Assembly (NCBI RefSeq): GCF_000025345.1
Contig: NC_013757.1
Span: 682,001-746,000, forward strand
Reading direction: 5' to 3'
DNA length: 64,000 nt
Source: Geodermatophilus obscurus DSM 43160
GTDB taxonomy: Bacteria; Actinomycetota; Actinomycetes; Mycobacteriales; Geodermatophilaceae
In this document: positions 43,362 through 52,553 of the stretch, piece by piece
Layout: every line of letters begins with the position of its first letter
How positions within the stretch are numbered: position 1 is the first letter of the stretch
Position numbers and translations under genes: made by a program
The notes under the pieces: model-generated
Told to the model about the DNA's origin: nothing
Seen by the model: only the letters and a program-made list of their open reading frames with translations
Database searches by the model: none

Positions 43362-44976
43362 ACCGCGCCGGCAACCGAGCAGCCGGCTGCCTCGCGGCCT
43401 GGCGCTGACCACCGTTCTGCTGCTGGCCACGTCGGTGTGGACGGCGTCGGCCGGCCCTGCTGCAGCGGACACGACGGTGTGGGCGTTCCCTGCCCTCCCC
43501 GACGACCCGGCGGAGGGCGACGCCACGTCGTGCCTGCCGGTCAACCCGCTGTGCGTGATCGGGAACGCGGCCCAGGCGGCGGTCACCAACGTGTGGGTCG
43601 CCGCGATGCTCTCGCTGTGGGAGGCCGGCCTGTGGCTGCTGAGCCTGGCCTTCTCCGTCGTCGACGCGCTGACCAACCCGGACCTGTCCGCCGGCGGTCC
43701 GCTGGCGGGCATCTACCCAGTGACCTTCGGCATCGGCGCGACCGTCGCCGCCGTGATGGCCCTGACGCAGCTGGGTGCGGCGGCGCTGCGCCGGGACGGG
43801 CAGACGCTGGGCCGGGTGCTGGTCGGGTTGGTGCAGTTCGGCCTGGTGTGGGCCGGCTACGTCGGCGTGGCCGCGCTCTTGGTCACCGGCGTCTCGGGGC
43901 TGACCACCGGGCTGCTGCGCAGTCTGCTGGGCATCGACACCCTGGCCGCCTTCGACCCTTCGATCGGCGTGGCCCGCGACCTGGTCGACGGGGCGGTCGC
44001 GACGGTGCTGGGTGTCTCGTCGGTCTTCCTGCTGCTGCCGGCCAGCATCGCCTTCCTGCTGGTGATGCTGGTCCGCGAGGCGGCGCTGATCGTGCTGGCG
44101 GCGACCTCGGCGATCTCGGCCGCTGGATTGCTCTCCCAGTCCTCGAGTGCCTGGTTCTGGCGCAGCCTGCGCTGGTTCCTGGCCGCTTTGTTGGTCTCGC
44201 CGGTCGCGGTCCTCGTCCTGGGCGTGGGCGTGACCATCACCGAGGGCCTGCTCACCGGCGCGGAGGGGACGAGCACCGAGGCCGCAGTCGGCATGGCGGT
44301 GGTCGGGTGCCTGCTCGTGCTGCTCGGCGCGCTGTGCCCGTTGGCGCTGTTCCGGCTGCTGGCCTTCGTCGACCCCGGCACGTCCAGTGGCGCGGCGCTG
44401 CGTTCCTCGCTGGCCGCCTCCGGTGGGCTCATGGGGGCGCTGCAGAAGGCCGGCGGGACGCGGGCGGCCGGGGCGGCCGCCGTGGCCGGCGCGGCGTCCG
44501 GTGGGGTGACCGCGTCGGGTGCGGCGGCGCAGCTGGCAGGGGACAGGGCGCAGGGGGAGTCGACCGCGGACGGTGCCACCAGCGGCCGCTTCGCCGGCGC
44601 TCTGCAGGCGCTGTCCGCCGGTACCACGCAAGCCGGACGGCTGGCGGTCGGCGTGGCCGCGACGGCGGCCGATGTGTTGTCCAGCGCCGGGGTCGGGCAC
44701 CCCGCTCCGTACTACGGGCAGTCGTCGGGCCGAGGGTCACCGGACCGGAGTACCGGCGGCCGGGCCGCCGAGGCTCCGCGTTCAGGTGTGCCGGGTCGGG
44801 GACGTCGTCACCCCGACGGCGAACCGCAACCGCCCGCACCGGCAAGCCCGGCGGCAGGCGGGGTCGCCTCGAACGCTGGGGGTGACTCTGCTGCGCCATG
44901 GCCTGCTACGCGGCTTGAGCCTCCGGCTCCCCGCGGGCCACGGGGCGAGGCGCCCGGGGACGGCGGTGCGCGGTGA
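43354..44976 (+). CDS. Polytopic conjugation protein (TrbL/VirB6-like)
   Basis: A 540-residue protein with a signal peptide (LALTTVLLLATSVWTASAGPAAA). A loop with two cysteines (CLPVNPLCVIGNAAQAAVTNVW) leads to at least six membrane segments up to about residue 345. A Gly/Ala-rich then Pro-rich C-terminal tail follows. This is the usual layout of VirB6/TrbL channel proteins. It overlaps the preceding gene by 8 bases and the next by GTGA, in a fixed order with the SCO6880-type gene. Confidence 0.82.
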   Translation: MPRPRRQPSSRLPRGLALTTVLLLATSVWTASAGPAAADTTVWAFPALPDDPAEGDATSCLPVNPLCVIGNAAQAAVTNVWVAAMLSLWEAGLWLLSLAFSVVDALTNPDLSAGGPLAGIYPVTFGIGATVAAVMALTQLGAAALRRDGQTLGRVLVGLVQFGLVWAGYVGVAALLVTGVSGLTTGLLRSLLGIDTLAAFDPSIGVARDLVDGAVATVLGVSSVFLLLPASIAFLLVMLVREAALIVLAATSAISAAGLLSQSSSAWFWRSLRWFLAALLVSPVAVLVLGVGVTITEGLLTGAEGTSTEAAVGMAVVGCLLVLLGALCPLALFRLLAFVDPGTSSGAALRSSLAASGGLMGALQKAGGTRAAGAAAVAGAASGGVTASGAAAQLAGDRAQGESTADGATSGRFAGALQALSAGTTQAGRLAVGVAATAADVLSSAGVGHPAPYYGQSSGRGSPDRSTGGRAAEAPRSGVPGRGRRHPDGEPQPPAPASPAAGGVASNAGGDSAAPWPATRLEPPAPRGPRGEAPGDGGAR

Positions 44977-46484
44977 GCGCCCGCTACGGCGACTACGCCC
45001 GCGACGTCTCCGGCTGGTTCCTGGGCATGACCGGCGCCCAGCTGGCCCTGGTCACCCTTGCCGGCGTGCCGGCGCTGCTGGCCCTCAACGCGCGGACCTG
45101 GGTCCTCCTGGTCGCCTACCTGCCGGCGTGGGGGGTGCTGGCCGCGGTGTTGCTGGTGCCCGTCCGCGGCCGCGCGACCGGCCGCTGGCTGGCTGACCTG
45201 TGTCTGCACTCGATCGGGGGAGTCATGGGCTGGTCGGTGTTCGGCTCGGCGGCCGTGGCCGGGACGGCCGAGGATCTGTCCGCGGCGGACCTGCCCGGCG
45301 TGCTGGCCGGCATCCGCACCCACGACGGGCCGCCGTTCGGGCAGCTGGCCGGCCGCCCGGTGATCGTCCAGGACCAGGCGGCGCGCACCTGGGCGGCGGT
45401 GGCCCGGATCTCCCATCCCGGTATCGGGCTGGCCGAGCCGGACGAGCGCAACCGGATGGGCGCCGGCCTGGCCGAGCTGTGCGAGCTGGCCGCGCGCACC
45501 GACCTGGTCGACGTGCTGGCGCTGCAGGTGCGCACCGTGCCCGACGACGGCGCCGAGCGCGCCGCCTGGGAGCATGCGCACACCCGACCGGGTGCGCCGG
45601 AGCTGGCCGTGCAGGTCAACGTCCTGCTGACCGAGGGCTTGACGCCTGCGGCGGTGCGCACCGAGGCGTTCGTGACCGTCGTGGTGGGCGAGCGGCGGAT
45701 TGGCCGCGCCGCACGGGAAGCCGGGGGCGGGGTGGACGGCCGCGCCCGGGTGCTGCACGGGGTGATGGGCGAGGTCGAGGCCGCGCTGCGGGGGCCGGTC
45801 GGCTGCACCGCGGTGAGCTGGCTGGACTCCGCCGAGCTGGCCGCCGCGGTGCGCACCGGCTTCGCCCCCGGCGACCGCGGCCAGCTGGTCGCCGCCGACC
45901 TCGCCGCAACCCAGAACCCCGACATGGCGACCGGGGTGCCGATGGCCGCCGCCGGTCCCACCCGCGCCCGCGCCGAGGTGCGGCACTACATACATGACGC
46001 GTGGGCGTCGGTCACCGACACGGTGCTGCTGCCCGACTCCGGCGCGGTGCTCGGCGCGCTGGCCCCGGTGCTGGTGCCCACCACGGCGGGGGAGCGGCGC
46101 TGCCTGACGGTGTTCCTCGGCCCACTGCCGCTGGAGCGGGCCACCCGGCTGGTGGGCCGGGAGCAGATGAGCGCCACCACCGGCAGCGAGCTGCGCGCCC
46201 GCATGGGCTTCCGGGAGCGGGCCCGCCAGCGGCGCGACACCGAGCGGATCGGCGCCGCCGACGAGAAGCTGGCCGTCGGGCGCGCACTGGTTCGCCCCGC
46301 GGTGGCCGCCTGCGTCACGGTGCCCGCAACCTGGCCGGTCGACGAGCACGGCCGGCGGCTGTCGGCGTCGGTGCGTGCCGCCGGGTTCGTGCCGCTGCGG
46401 CTGGACCTGGCGCAGGACTCCGGGTTCGGCGCCGCCGCCATCCCGCTCGGGATCGGCCTGCCCGACCGGCGGGGCCGGCGGTGA
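44973..46484 (+). CDS. SCO6880-family membrane protein
   Basis: A 503-residue protein with two N-terminal membrane segments near 22-65 (MTGAQLALVTLAGVPALLALNARTWVLLVAYLPAWGVLAAVLLVPV), PrgI-like in arrangement. A large domain follows with VHxE-like loops (HTRPGAPELAVQVNVLLTEGLTPAAVRTEAF) and RQRRDTERIGAADEKLAVGRAL, typical of SCO6880-family proteins. These accompany VirB4 in actinobacterial conjugation loci and may correspond to its N-terminal half. GTGA overlaps tie it to both neighbours. Confidence 0.85.
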   Translation: MSARYGDYARDVSGWFLGMTGAQLALVTLAGVPALLALNARTWVLLVAYLPAWGVLAAVLLVPVRGRATGRWLADLCLHSIGGVMGWSVFGSAAVAGTAEDLSAADLPGVLAGIRTHDGPPFGQLAGRPVIVQDQAARTWAAVARISHPGIGLAEPDERNRMGAGLAELCELAARTDLVDVLALQVRTVPDDGAERAAWEHAHTRPGAPELAVQVNVLLTEGLTPAAVRTEAFVTVVVGERRIGRAAREAGGGVDGRARVLHGVMGEVEAALRGPVGCTAVSWLDSAELAAAVRTGFAPGDRGQLVAADLAATQNPDMATGVPMAAAGPTRARAEVRHYIHDAWASVTDTVLLPDSGAVLGALAPVLVPTTAGERRCLTVFLGPLPLERATRLVGREQMSATTGSELRARMGFRERARQRRDTERIGAADEKLAVGRALVRPAVAACVTVPATWPVDEHGRRLSASVRAAGFVPLRLDLAQDSGFGAAAIPLGIGLPDRRGRR

Positions 46485-47989
46485 CCCGCCGCCTGGGTTC
46501 CCGGGGACGCGACGTGGCCGTCCTGCTCGACGACTTCGGCCACCGGCTACCCGCCGCCCCGGCGCCACAGCCGGCCACCCGGGAACGCGGGCCGTTCACC
46601 GCGCTGGTACCCCGCCACGGCCCCCGAGGCCGCGGCCGGGGCCGCGCGGCAACACCGGCGCCGCTGTCGGTGTGGCGGATGACCTCGGAGCAGACGCCGG
46701 TGGTGTGGCCGCTCATCGCCGCACCCGGGCTGCCGCCGACCGGCGCGCAGATGGGGCTGGACCTGCTGTCGGGCGGGGCGTTCTACTGCGACCCGGTCGG
46801 CTGGGTCACCGACGACGCCATCCCGGTCACCAATCCCAACGTCGTCGTCTTCGGCAAGCCCGGCCGCGGCAAGTCGGCCACGGTCAAGGCCTTCGCGCTG
46901 CGGATGCTGGCCTACGGCTACCGCACCCTGGTGCTGGGCGACACCAAGGACGAGTACGAGCCGCTGTGCCGGGCCCTCGGGGTGGAGCCGTTCGTCATCG
47001 GCCACGGGCTGCCCGCCCGGGTCAACCCGCTGGCCTTCGGCCCGCTCGGGCACGGCTGGGATCGGCTGGACGCCGCCGAGGCCCGCCGCCGCGAGGCGAT
47101 TATCTTCGCCCGCTGGCTGGTGCTGCTGCGCGGCCTGGTCGGCTCCCAGGCGGTGCCGTTCGGCCCGGTGGAGGAGACCGCCGTCGCCGAGGCGCTGCGG
47201 CTGCTCACCGGCTACCGCACCGGCGCCACCCGGCTGACCGAACCCACCGTGCCGCAGCTGTGGCACGCGCTGGACGAGCCCACTGACGAACTCGTCGCCG
47301 GCTGCCGCTACGCCGACCGGCGGCACTTCCTCGACGCCACCCGCACCCTGCGTGATGCGCTCGGCTCGCTGGTCAAGGGCTCGCTGGCCGGGCTGTTCGA
47401 CGACCACACCACGGTCGCCGTCGACTGGCGCGCCCCCATCCAGTCGCTGTCGCTGTCCCGACTCGAACCGCTCGGCGACCAGGCCGTCGGCATCGCCCTG
47501 ACCTGTTTGAACTCCTGGGGGCAGGCGATGCGGGAGATCGCCGAACCGGGGGACCTGCGCATCGTCGTGCGCGACGAGACCTGGCGGCAGATGCGCCTGG
47601 GCGCCGAGGCGATGAAGAGCCTGGACGCCAACCTGCGGCTGTCCCGCCGGGACGCCGACGTGCAGGTCCTGCTGGCGCACAAGCCCTCGGACATGCTCAC
47701 CGCCGGCGACGCCGCCTCGCAGGCGGTCGCCATCGCCCGGGACCTGCTGCACCTGTGCGACGTCAAGGTGCTGCACGGCCAGGACCAGGCCGTCGCCGAC
47801 GAGCTGGGCACCCTGTTGGGCTTGGCGCCGATCGCGCAGCGGGTGGTCACCGGCTGGGCGGTCGCCGGCAAGGGTCGGGCGCTGTGGCTGGTCGGCGACC
47901 GGGTCTTCCAGGTGCAGACCGTCCTCACCGCACCCGAGCTGCGCCTGACCTACACCAACGACGCCCTCACCGCGGGCGGTCCGGCATGA
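46481..47989 (+). CDS. VirB4-like secretion ATPase
   Basis: A 502-residue ATPase. Walker A is GKPGRGKS at 125-132, preceded by NPNVVVFGKPG. TLVLGDTKDEYEPLCRALG follows, and the C-terminal half has LRIVVRDETWRQMRLG (Walker B region) and VQVLLAHKPSDML. VirB4 ATPases energise substrate transfer and pilus biogenesis in type IV secretion. It is shorter than Gram-negative VirB4 because the N-terminal domain is probably supplied by the adjacent SCO6880-type protein. Confidence 0.88.
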   Translation: MTRRLGSRGRDVAVLLDDFGHRLPAAPAPQPATRERGPFTALVPRHGPRGRGRGRAATPAPLSVWRMTSEQTPVVWPLIAAPGLPPTGAQMGLDLLSGGAFYCDPVGWVTDDAIPVTNPNVVVFGKPGRGKSATVKAFALRMLAYGYRTLVLGDTKDEYEPLCRALGVEPFVIGHGLPARVNPLAFGPLGHGWDRLDAAEARRREAIIFARWLVLLRGLVGSQAVPFGPVEETAVAEALRLLTGYRTGATRLTEPTVPQLWHALDEPTDELVAGCRYADRRHFLDATRTLRDALGSLVKGSLAGLFDDHTTVAVDWRAPIQSLSLSRLEPLGDQAVGIALTCLNSWGQAMREIAEPGDLRIVVRDETWRQMRLGAEAMKSLDANLRLSRRDADVQVLLAHKPSDMLTAGDAASQAVAIARDLLHLCDVKVLHGQDQAVADELGTLLGLAPIAQRVVTGWAVAGKGRALWLVGDRVFQVQTVLTAPELRLTYTNDALTAGGPA

Positions 47990-49137
47990 CCGGGACGGCG
48001 GAAGGCGCGGCCCGGGCGTGGCTGTGGAAGGCCGCCGTCCCTGTCGCGGTGCCGATGTTCGCCGCGCTCTTCCTCCTGCTGGTCCCGCTTGCCGTGCTCG
48101 CCGCTCCGCAGACATCAGCGGCGTCCGCGGCCTGCTCGACCGGCGGCACCGGCGCCACCGTCGCCGGCGTCGACCTGGACGCCCTCCAGATGGGCCACGC
48201 GCAGACGATCGCCACCGTCGCCGCCCGGCTCGGGCTGGACCCGTACGCCGCGACCGTGGCGCTGGCCACCGCCTATCAGGAGTCCCGCATCCGGATGCTG
48301 GCCAACGACGGCAGCAGCCCCGAGCTCACCGCCGACCAGGCCGCCGTCACCGCCACCAGCCTGACCTACCCGCACGACGGGCTCGGCTCCGACCACGACA
48401 GCGTCAACACCTTCCAGCAGCGCTGGATCGCCGGCTGGGGCACCGTCGGCGAGCTGATGGACCCCGTCTACGCCGCCGAGACCTTCTACGCCCGCCTGGT
48501 CCAGGTGCCGAACTGGCGGACCATCCCGCTGACCCGCGCGGCTCAGTCCGTGCAGGTCTCGGCCTACGGCGGCGCCTACGCCCGCTGGGAGCCACTCGCC
48601 CGCGAGCTGACCGCGATGCTGTGGCCGGCCGCCCGGGTCGCCGCAGCCGACCCGTCCGGCGCCGCAGCCGGGGTCTGCCCGGGTCTGCCGGTGGCCGCCG
48701 GGTCGTGGATCCGGCCGACCGCCGGGCAGGTCACCTCCGGCTTCGGGCCCCGCTGGGGCACCCTGCACGCCGGTGTCGACATCGCCGGCCCCCGCGATAC
48801 CCCGGTCTACGCCGCGTCCGACGGCATCGTGGTGCGCGCCGAGTGCACCAGCGCCTACTGCAACCGCGACGGCAACCTGGACCTGGGCGGCTACGGCAAT
48901 CTCGTCGAGCTGGACCACGGCGGCGGGGTGACCACCCGCTACGGGCACCTGTCGGCCTACACCGTCACCGCCGGCCAAACCGTCACCGCCGGGACGCTGA
49001 TCGGCTTCCAGGGCTCCACCGGCAACAGCACCGGCGTCCACCTGCACCTTGAGGTCCGCATCGACGGCACCCCGGTCGACCCCGTCCCGTGGCTGGCCGA
49101 CCGCGGCGTCGACCTGCGTGCTGCCAACCCCGGATGA
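47986..49137 (+). CDS. Secreted cell-wall hydrolase: lysozyme-like region plus M23 peptidase
   Basis: A 383-residue exported protein with a membrane anchor or signal near 17-45. Residues 75-200 resemble a soluble lytic transglycosylase/lysozyme-like region (LGLDPYAATVALATAYQESRI ... FQQRWIAGWGTVGELMDPVYAAETFY), with Glu in YQES as candidate catalyst. The C-terminal M23 domain has HAGVDIAG (H-x3-D) and HLHLE. Such enzymes open peptidoglycan for the conjugation channel (VirB1/TcpG role). It overlaps the VirB4 gene by ATGA. Confidence 0.9.
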   Translation: MTGTAEGAARAWLWKAAVPVAVPMFAALFLLLVPLAVLAAPQTSAASAACSTGGTGATVAGVDLDALQMGHAQTIATVAARLGLDPYAATVALATAYQESRIRMLANDGSSPELTADQAAVTATSLTYPHDGLGSDHDSVNTFQQRWIAGWGTVGELMDPVYAAETFYARLVQVPNWRTIPLTRAAQSVQVSAYGGAYARWEPLARELTAMLWPAARVAAADPSGAAAGVCPGLPVAAGSWIRPTAGQVTSGFGPRWGTLHAGVDIAGPRDTPVYAASDGIVVRAECTSAYCNRDGNLDLGGYGNLVELDHGGGVTTRYGHLSAYTVTAGQTVTAGTLIGFQGSTGNSTGVHLHLEVRIDGTPVDPVPWLADRGVDLRAANPG

Positions 49138-49199
49138 ACACCCCACGCCGCACGAACGGAGGAGTCATGCACGAGACGAGCACGGGGCGGCAGCGATGA
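49134..49199 (+). CDS. Possible 21-residue coupling ORF
   Basis: ATG 49134 overlaps the hydrolase stop (ATGA), and the TGA at 49197-49199 overlaps the coupling-protein ATG (ATGA). The frame MNTPRRTNGGVMHETSTGRQR therefore bridges the 58-base gap exactly. GGAGG at 49158-49163 lies before an internal ATG at 49167. It may only keep ribosomes moving into the next gene, or be chance. There is no protein-level evidence. Confidence 0.3.
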   Translation: MNTPRRTNGGVMHETSTGRQR

Positions 49200-51106
49200 G
49201 CGTCGGTCGGTCCCAGCCCGACGTCGGCCCCACCGGCTGGGAGGTGCCCACCGCCGTCGCTCTAGTGTGGATGACCGCCGGCGCGCTGCTGCTGCCCGCC
49301 GGCCGCGCCGCCGCGGCACTGCTGACCGGCGGCGGCTGGGTGTGGCCGCACGGGTCGGCCGCACTGGTCGCCTCCGTCGGCGGGCTGCTCGCCGGCGACC
49401 CCGCCGCCGGCCTGGACGGCGTACAAGTAGCGGCGCTGCCCTCGTCGCCAGTCATGTACGCCGTCATCGCAGGAGCGCTCGGACTGTTCCTGGCCGGCAG
49501 TGGGGGAGCGGCCTGGGCCGCGCGCCGGCTGCTGGGCGGGCGGTCCGGGATGGCCTCCCGTGCCCACGTCGCCGACGTCCTCGGCCGCGCGCGGCTGCGC
49601 CAGGTCGCTCCCGTCGTCCGCCCCGACCTGACTCCGGATCGCCGGCGCGAGGACCGTCGCTTCACGGGCACCGATGTGGGGTGGCGACTGGGCCGCGCCG
49701 CCGTCCCCGCCGCCGGAGAACTGTGGGTGCCCTACGACCGCACCACCGGCGTCTACGGCCCCCAGGGCTCCGGCAAGACCCTCGACCTACTCGCCCCCGC
49801 GCTGCTCGACGCGCCGGGGGCGGCGCTGGTGACGCTGACCAAGGCCGAGGACCTGCTGCTCACCCTCGACGCCCGCGCCGACGGCGACCGGCCGGTCGCC
49901 GTGCTCGACCCGTTCGGCGCCGTCCCCGGCCTGGCGGAGCTGGTGTGGGACCCGGTCGCTGGATGCGCGGACCCGATGGTCGCCGAGCGCCGAGCCAAGG
50001 CGTTTACCGCCGGCACGGTTGCCGGCGCGGTCACCGGCGGCGTCGCCAGCAGCGCGGCCCGGTTCTACGCGTTCGAGGCGGCCAAGGTGCTGCAGGCGTT
50101 CCTGCACGCCGCGGCGCTGATCGACGGCACCGTCGAGGACGTCCTCACGTGGGCCGCCCACCCGCAGGCGGCGACGCAGCCGGCCGACGTCCTGCGCGGC
50201 CACCCCGATGCCGCGCCGTTCTGGGACGGGCTGCTGCACGGCGCCCTGCACGGTGACCCGCGCGCTGCGGGCAACACCGCCACCACCGTGCAGCAGGCGC
50301 TGGCGCTGTTCTTCCAGGCCGACATCCGCCGCCGCTGCACCCCGGGGCCTGGGCGGCCGGCGACCGACATCGCCGACCTGCTCGCCGCCGGCGGCACGAT
50401 CTACCTGCTCGGCCGCGAGGACCCCTACGCTTCGGCGTCCCCGCTGATGACCGCGGTGGCCGAGCACGTCCTCGACACCGCCCTGCAGCTGGCCGCCACG
50501 GCGCCGACCGGGCGGCTGTGCCCGCCGCTGCTGGCCTGCCTGGACGAGCTGCCCTCCACCGCGCCGCTGCCCACCCTGCGCACCCGAATGGCCAACGACC
50601 GCGCCCTGGGTGTCAGCTTCCTCTACGCCGCGCAGACCTGGCGGCAGCTGGTGTGCGTCTACGGCGAGGACGAGGCCCGCACCCTGTTCGGGCTGACCAA
50701 CGTCGTCGTCGCCTTCGGCGGCGGCAAGGACGGCGCCTTCTACCGCGAGCTGTCCGACCTGCTCGGCACCACCCGGGTGCGGCGCACCTCCTACAGCTAC
50801 CGCGGTGCGGGGTGGTCCCGGTCCACCCACGGGGAGACCGTGCAGGTGCTGCGCGGTGAGGAGATCCGCCAGCTGCCGCCGGGCCGGGCGCTGGTCGTCG
50901 CCGAGAACGCCCCGCCGCTGATCGCCCGGCTCACCCGCTGCCTCACCGGACCCCGCGGCCTGCAACTGCTGGCAGCCCAGGGCGCCGCCCGCGCCCGGGT
51001 CACCGCCGCCCGCGCCGGTGACCCGCCCCGGGCCGAGTGCACCGGAGCCGCTCACTACAGCGCGCGGCCCGCAGGCCCGGCACCGGCCCAGAGGAGCGCC
51101 CGGTGA
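49196..51106 (+). CDS. VirD4/TraG-type coupling protein
   Basis: A 636-residue type IV coupling ATPase that brings DNA or protein substrates to the channel. Two N-terminal membrane segments lie near 17-45 and 80-108 (VMYAVIAGALGLFLAGSGGAAW). The cytoplasmic motor has Walker A GPQGSGKT at 188-195 and Walker B LACLDE at 446-451 (LACLDELPSTAPLPTLRTRMA). It also has the conserved SFLYAAQTWRQL and LFGLTNVVVAFGG blocks. It implies a substrate-transfer function rather than a simple pilus. Confidence 0.92.
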   Translation: MSVGRSQPDVGPTGWEVPTAVALVWMTAGALLLPAGRAAAALLTGGGWVWPHGSAALVASVGGLLAGDPAAGLDGVQVAALPSSPVMYAVIAGALGLFLAGSGGAAWAARRLLGGRSGMASRAHVADVLGRARLRQVAPVVRPDLTPDRRREDRRFTGTDVGWRLGRAAVPAAGELWVPYDRTTGVYGPQGSGKTLDLLAPALLDAPGAALVTLTKAEDLLLTLDARADGDRPVAVLDPFGAVPGLAELVWDPVAGCADPMVAERRAKAFTAGTVAGAVTGGVASSAARFYAFEAAKVLQAFLHAAALIDGTVEDVLTWAAHPQAATQPADVLRGHPDAAPFWDGLLHGALHGDPRAAGNTATTVQQALALFFQADIRRRCTPGPGRPATDIADLLAAGGTIYLLGREDPYASASPLMTAVAEHVLDTALQLAATAPTGRLCPPLLACLDELPSTAPLPTLRTRMANDRALGVSFLYAAQTWRQLVCVYGEDEARTLFGLTNVVVAFGGGKDGAFYRELSDLLGTTRVRRTSYSYRGAGWSRSTHGETVQVLRGEEIRQLPPGRALVVAENAPPLIARLTRCLTGPRGLQLLAAQGAARARVTAARAGDPPRAECTGAAHYSARPAGPAPAQRSAR

Positions 51107-51678
51107 CCGACGCCCAGATCGCCAGGCCCTTTCCCGAACCGCCGCCAGAGGTCCGCCGCGCCCTCGACCACCTCCGCGGGGCCGACGACATCGGCCTCGA
51201 CCCCGCTGGCCTGACGGAGCTGCACCGGCCCTGGGACCCGGCAACCTGCCCGCCGAACCTGCGCGTCGACCTGTGGCCGTGGCTGGACGAAGTCGCCGCC
51301 TGGCTCAACCACACCTACGCCTGGCAGACCGCCTCCGCCGTCCCCGCCTGCTGGCCGGCGCACCCGCACCTGGTGCACGAGCTCGCGGTGCTCGCCTGCC
51401 TGCGCGTCACCGCCGCCGAGGCCACCACACCGCACGCGCTGGAGGAGTGGCACCGCTACGCGCTGCCCACCTTCACCGGCCGGATGAGCGAACGGCTCGG
51501 CATCGGCTGCCCACCCGGCCGGCACACCGACTGGCCCGCCCGTTCCTGGGCGACCGAGTACGACAGCTCAGCCGCGCGGGAGGCCAGGCGGGCGCTGTTC
51601 GTCGGTGACCTCGATGCCAAACCCTCCACTGGCCACGCGCCGCGATCCTGCACACGTTCGCGTAAGGGCAGCGCATGA
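51103..51678 (+). CDS. Accessory protein, DUF4913-like
   Basis: A 191-residue protein. LWPWLDEVAAWLNHTYAWQ...ACWPAHPHLVHELAVLACLRVTAAEA...LEEWHRYALPTFTGRM follows the pattern of DUF4913 proteins, with their spaced Trp, His and Pro residues. These occur next to relaxase and coupling-protein genes in actinobacterial elements. Function is unknown. It overlaps the coupling-protein gene (GTGA) and the next gene (ATGA). Confidence 0.65.
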   Translation: MTDAQIARPFPEPPPEVRRALDHLRGADDIGLDPAGLTELHRPWDPATCPPNLRVDLWPWLDEVAAWLNHTYAWQTASAVPACWPAHPHLVHELAVLACLRVTAAEATTPHALEEWHRYALPTFTGRMSERLGIGCPPGRHTDWPARSWATEYDSSAAREARRALFVGDLDAKPSTGHAPRSCTRSRKGSA

Positions 51679-52211
51679 GTGCTCCGGCCCGCCGCAGCGA
51701 CGAGGACTGGGTCTCACTCGTCGACGGCGTGCGGGTCAGCCGCCGCTGGATGACCCGGCACACCCCACAGCTGCTGGCCGCCTGGTGCGCCGCCCTGTCC
51801 GAGGTGCAGCGGCGCACGATCGCCGCACGCATCCTGCAGGTCGCCGCCGACCTGGAGAGCGAACCCGACGACGCCCTCGCGCCGCCGGGCAGACCGGTGT
51901 GGCGTCGGGCGGTTGAGCGGATCGGCGCCCACCTCGTGCGCGGCCCGGACTGGCTCCCGCTGGCCGCCGCACTCGCCCGCGCCCACGCCGCCGGCTACGA
52001 CGTCGCCGCCCGCCTGCCCGCACTCGCCGCCGCCGCTCCGCTGCCCGACCGGCACCCGGCGCGCGAGCTGCACTGGCGGCTGCTCGAAGACTGCCCGGCC
52101 GCCCTGCCGGCGACCGACGACTCCGCCCGGGCCGACGACGACGCCGCGGCAGTGCACAGTCCGAGCGGCCGTCCACAGAACCGCCGCGACCGCCCCCCAC
52201 ACGCTCCCTGA
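51675..52211 (+). CDS. Accessory protein resembling a relaxase C-terminal tail
   Basis: A 178-residue protein. GPDWLPLAAALARAHAAGYDVAARLPALAAAAPLPDRHPARELHWRLLEDCP resembles a helical segment I recall from the C-terminal end of actinobacterial MobF-type relaxases. No relaxase catalytic histidines are present. It may have arisen from a relaxase or bind one. It is translationally coupled to the upstream gene. The identification is tentative. Confidence 0.6.
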   Translation: MSAPARRSDEDWVSLVDGVRVSRRWMTRHTPQLLAAWCAALSEVQRRTIAARILQVAADLESEPDDALAPPGRPVWRRAVERIGAHLVRGPDWLPLAAALARAHAAGYDVAARLPALAAAAPLPDRHPARELHWRLLEDCPAALPATDDSARADDDAAAVHSPSGRPQNRRDRPPHAP

Positions 52212-52253
52212 CGACCGACCGTCGCGCCACACCGCACCCGGAGGAGAGCAGCC

Positions 52254-52550
52254 ATGACCCTGGACACCACCACCGACCCGCTCGGCTACGCCGCCTCGCT
52301 ACTCGACGCCGTCGGCGCCGACCGCGAGCAGGTACCCGCCGAGGTCGCCCTTGCCTGCCTGTACGCCGCCGAGCTGCTCGAGCTGGCCGGGGCACGGGCC
52401 GAACCCACCCCGCTTATCAACGGCGACCCGCGCATCACCCTGCGGGTGGCCCTGGCCGCCCTGGCCGACCTAGACGAGGACACCTTCGCCAGCACCCCGG
52501 TCCTCGACGCCGCCCGCACCGCCCGGCGCGCCCTGCGACGGCTGGGCTGA
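52254..52550 (+). CDS. Small unrecognised accessory protein
   Basis: A 98-residue, mostly helical, Ala/Leu-rich acidic protein (YAASLLDAVGADREQVPAEVALACLYAAELLELAG) with no motif I know. A strong GGAGGAGAG ribosome site precedes ATG 52254. It lies three bases before the next gene, so both are likely co-transcribed at the end of the T4SS operon. Confidence 0.65.
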   Translation: MTLDTTTDPLGYAASLLDAVGADREQVPAEVALACLYAAELLELAGARAEPTPLINGDPRITLRVALAALADLDEDTFASTPVLDAARTARRALRRLG

Positions 52551-52553
52551 CCG

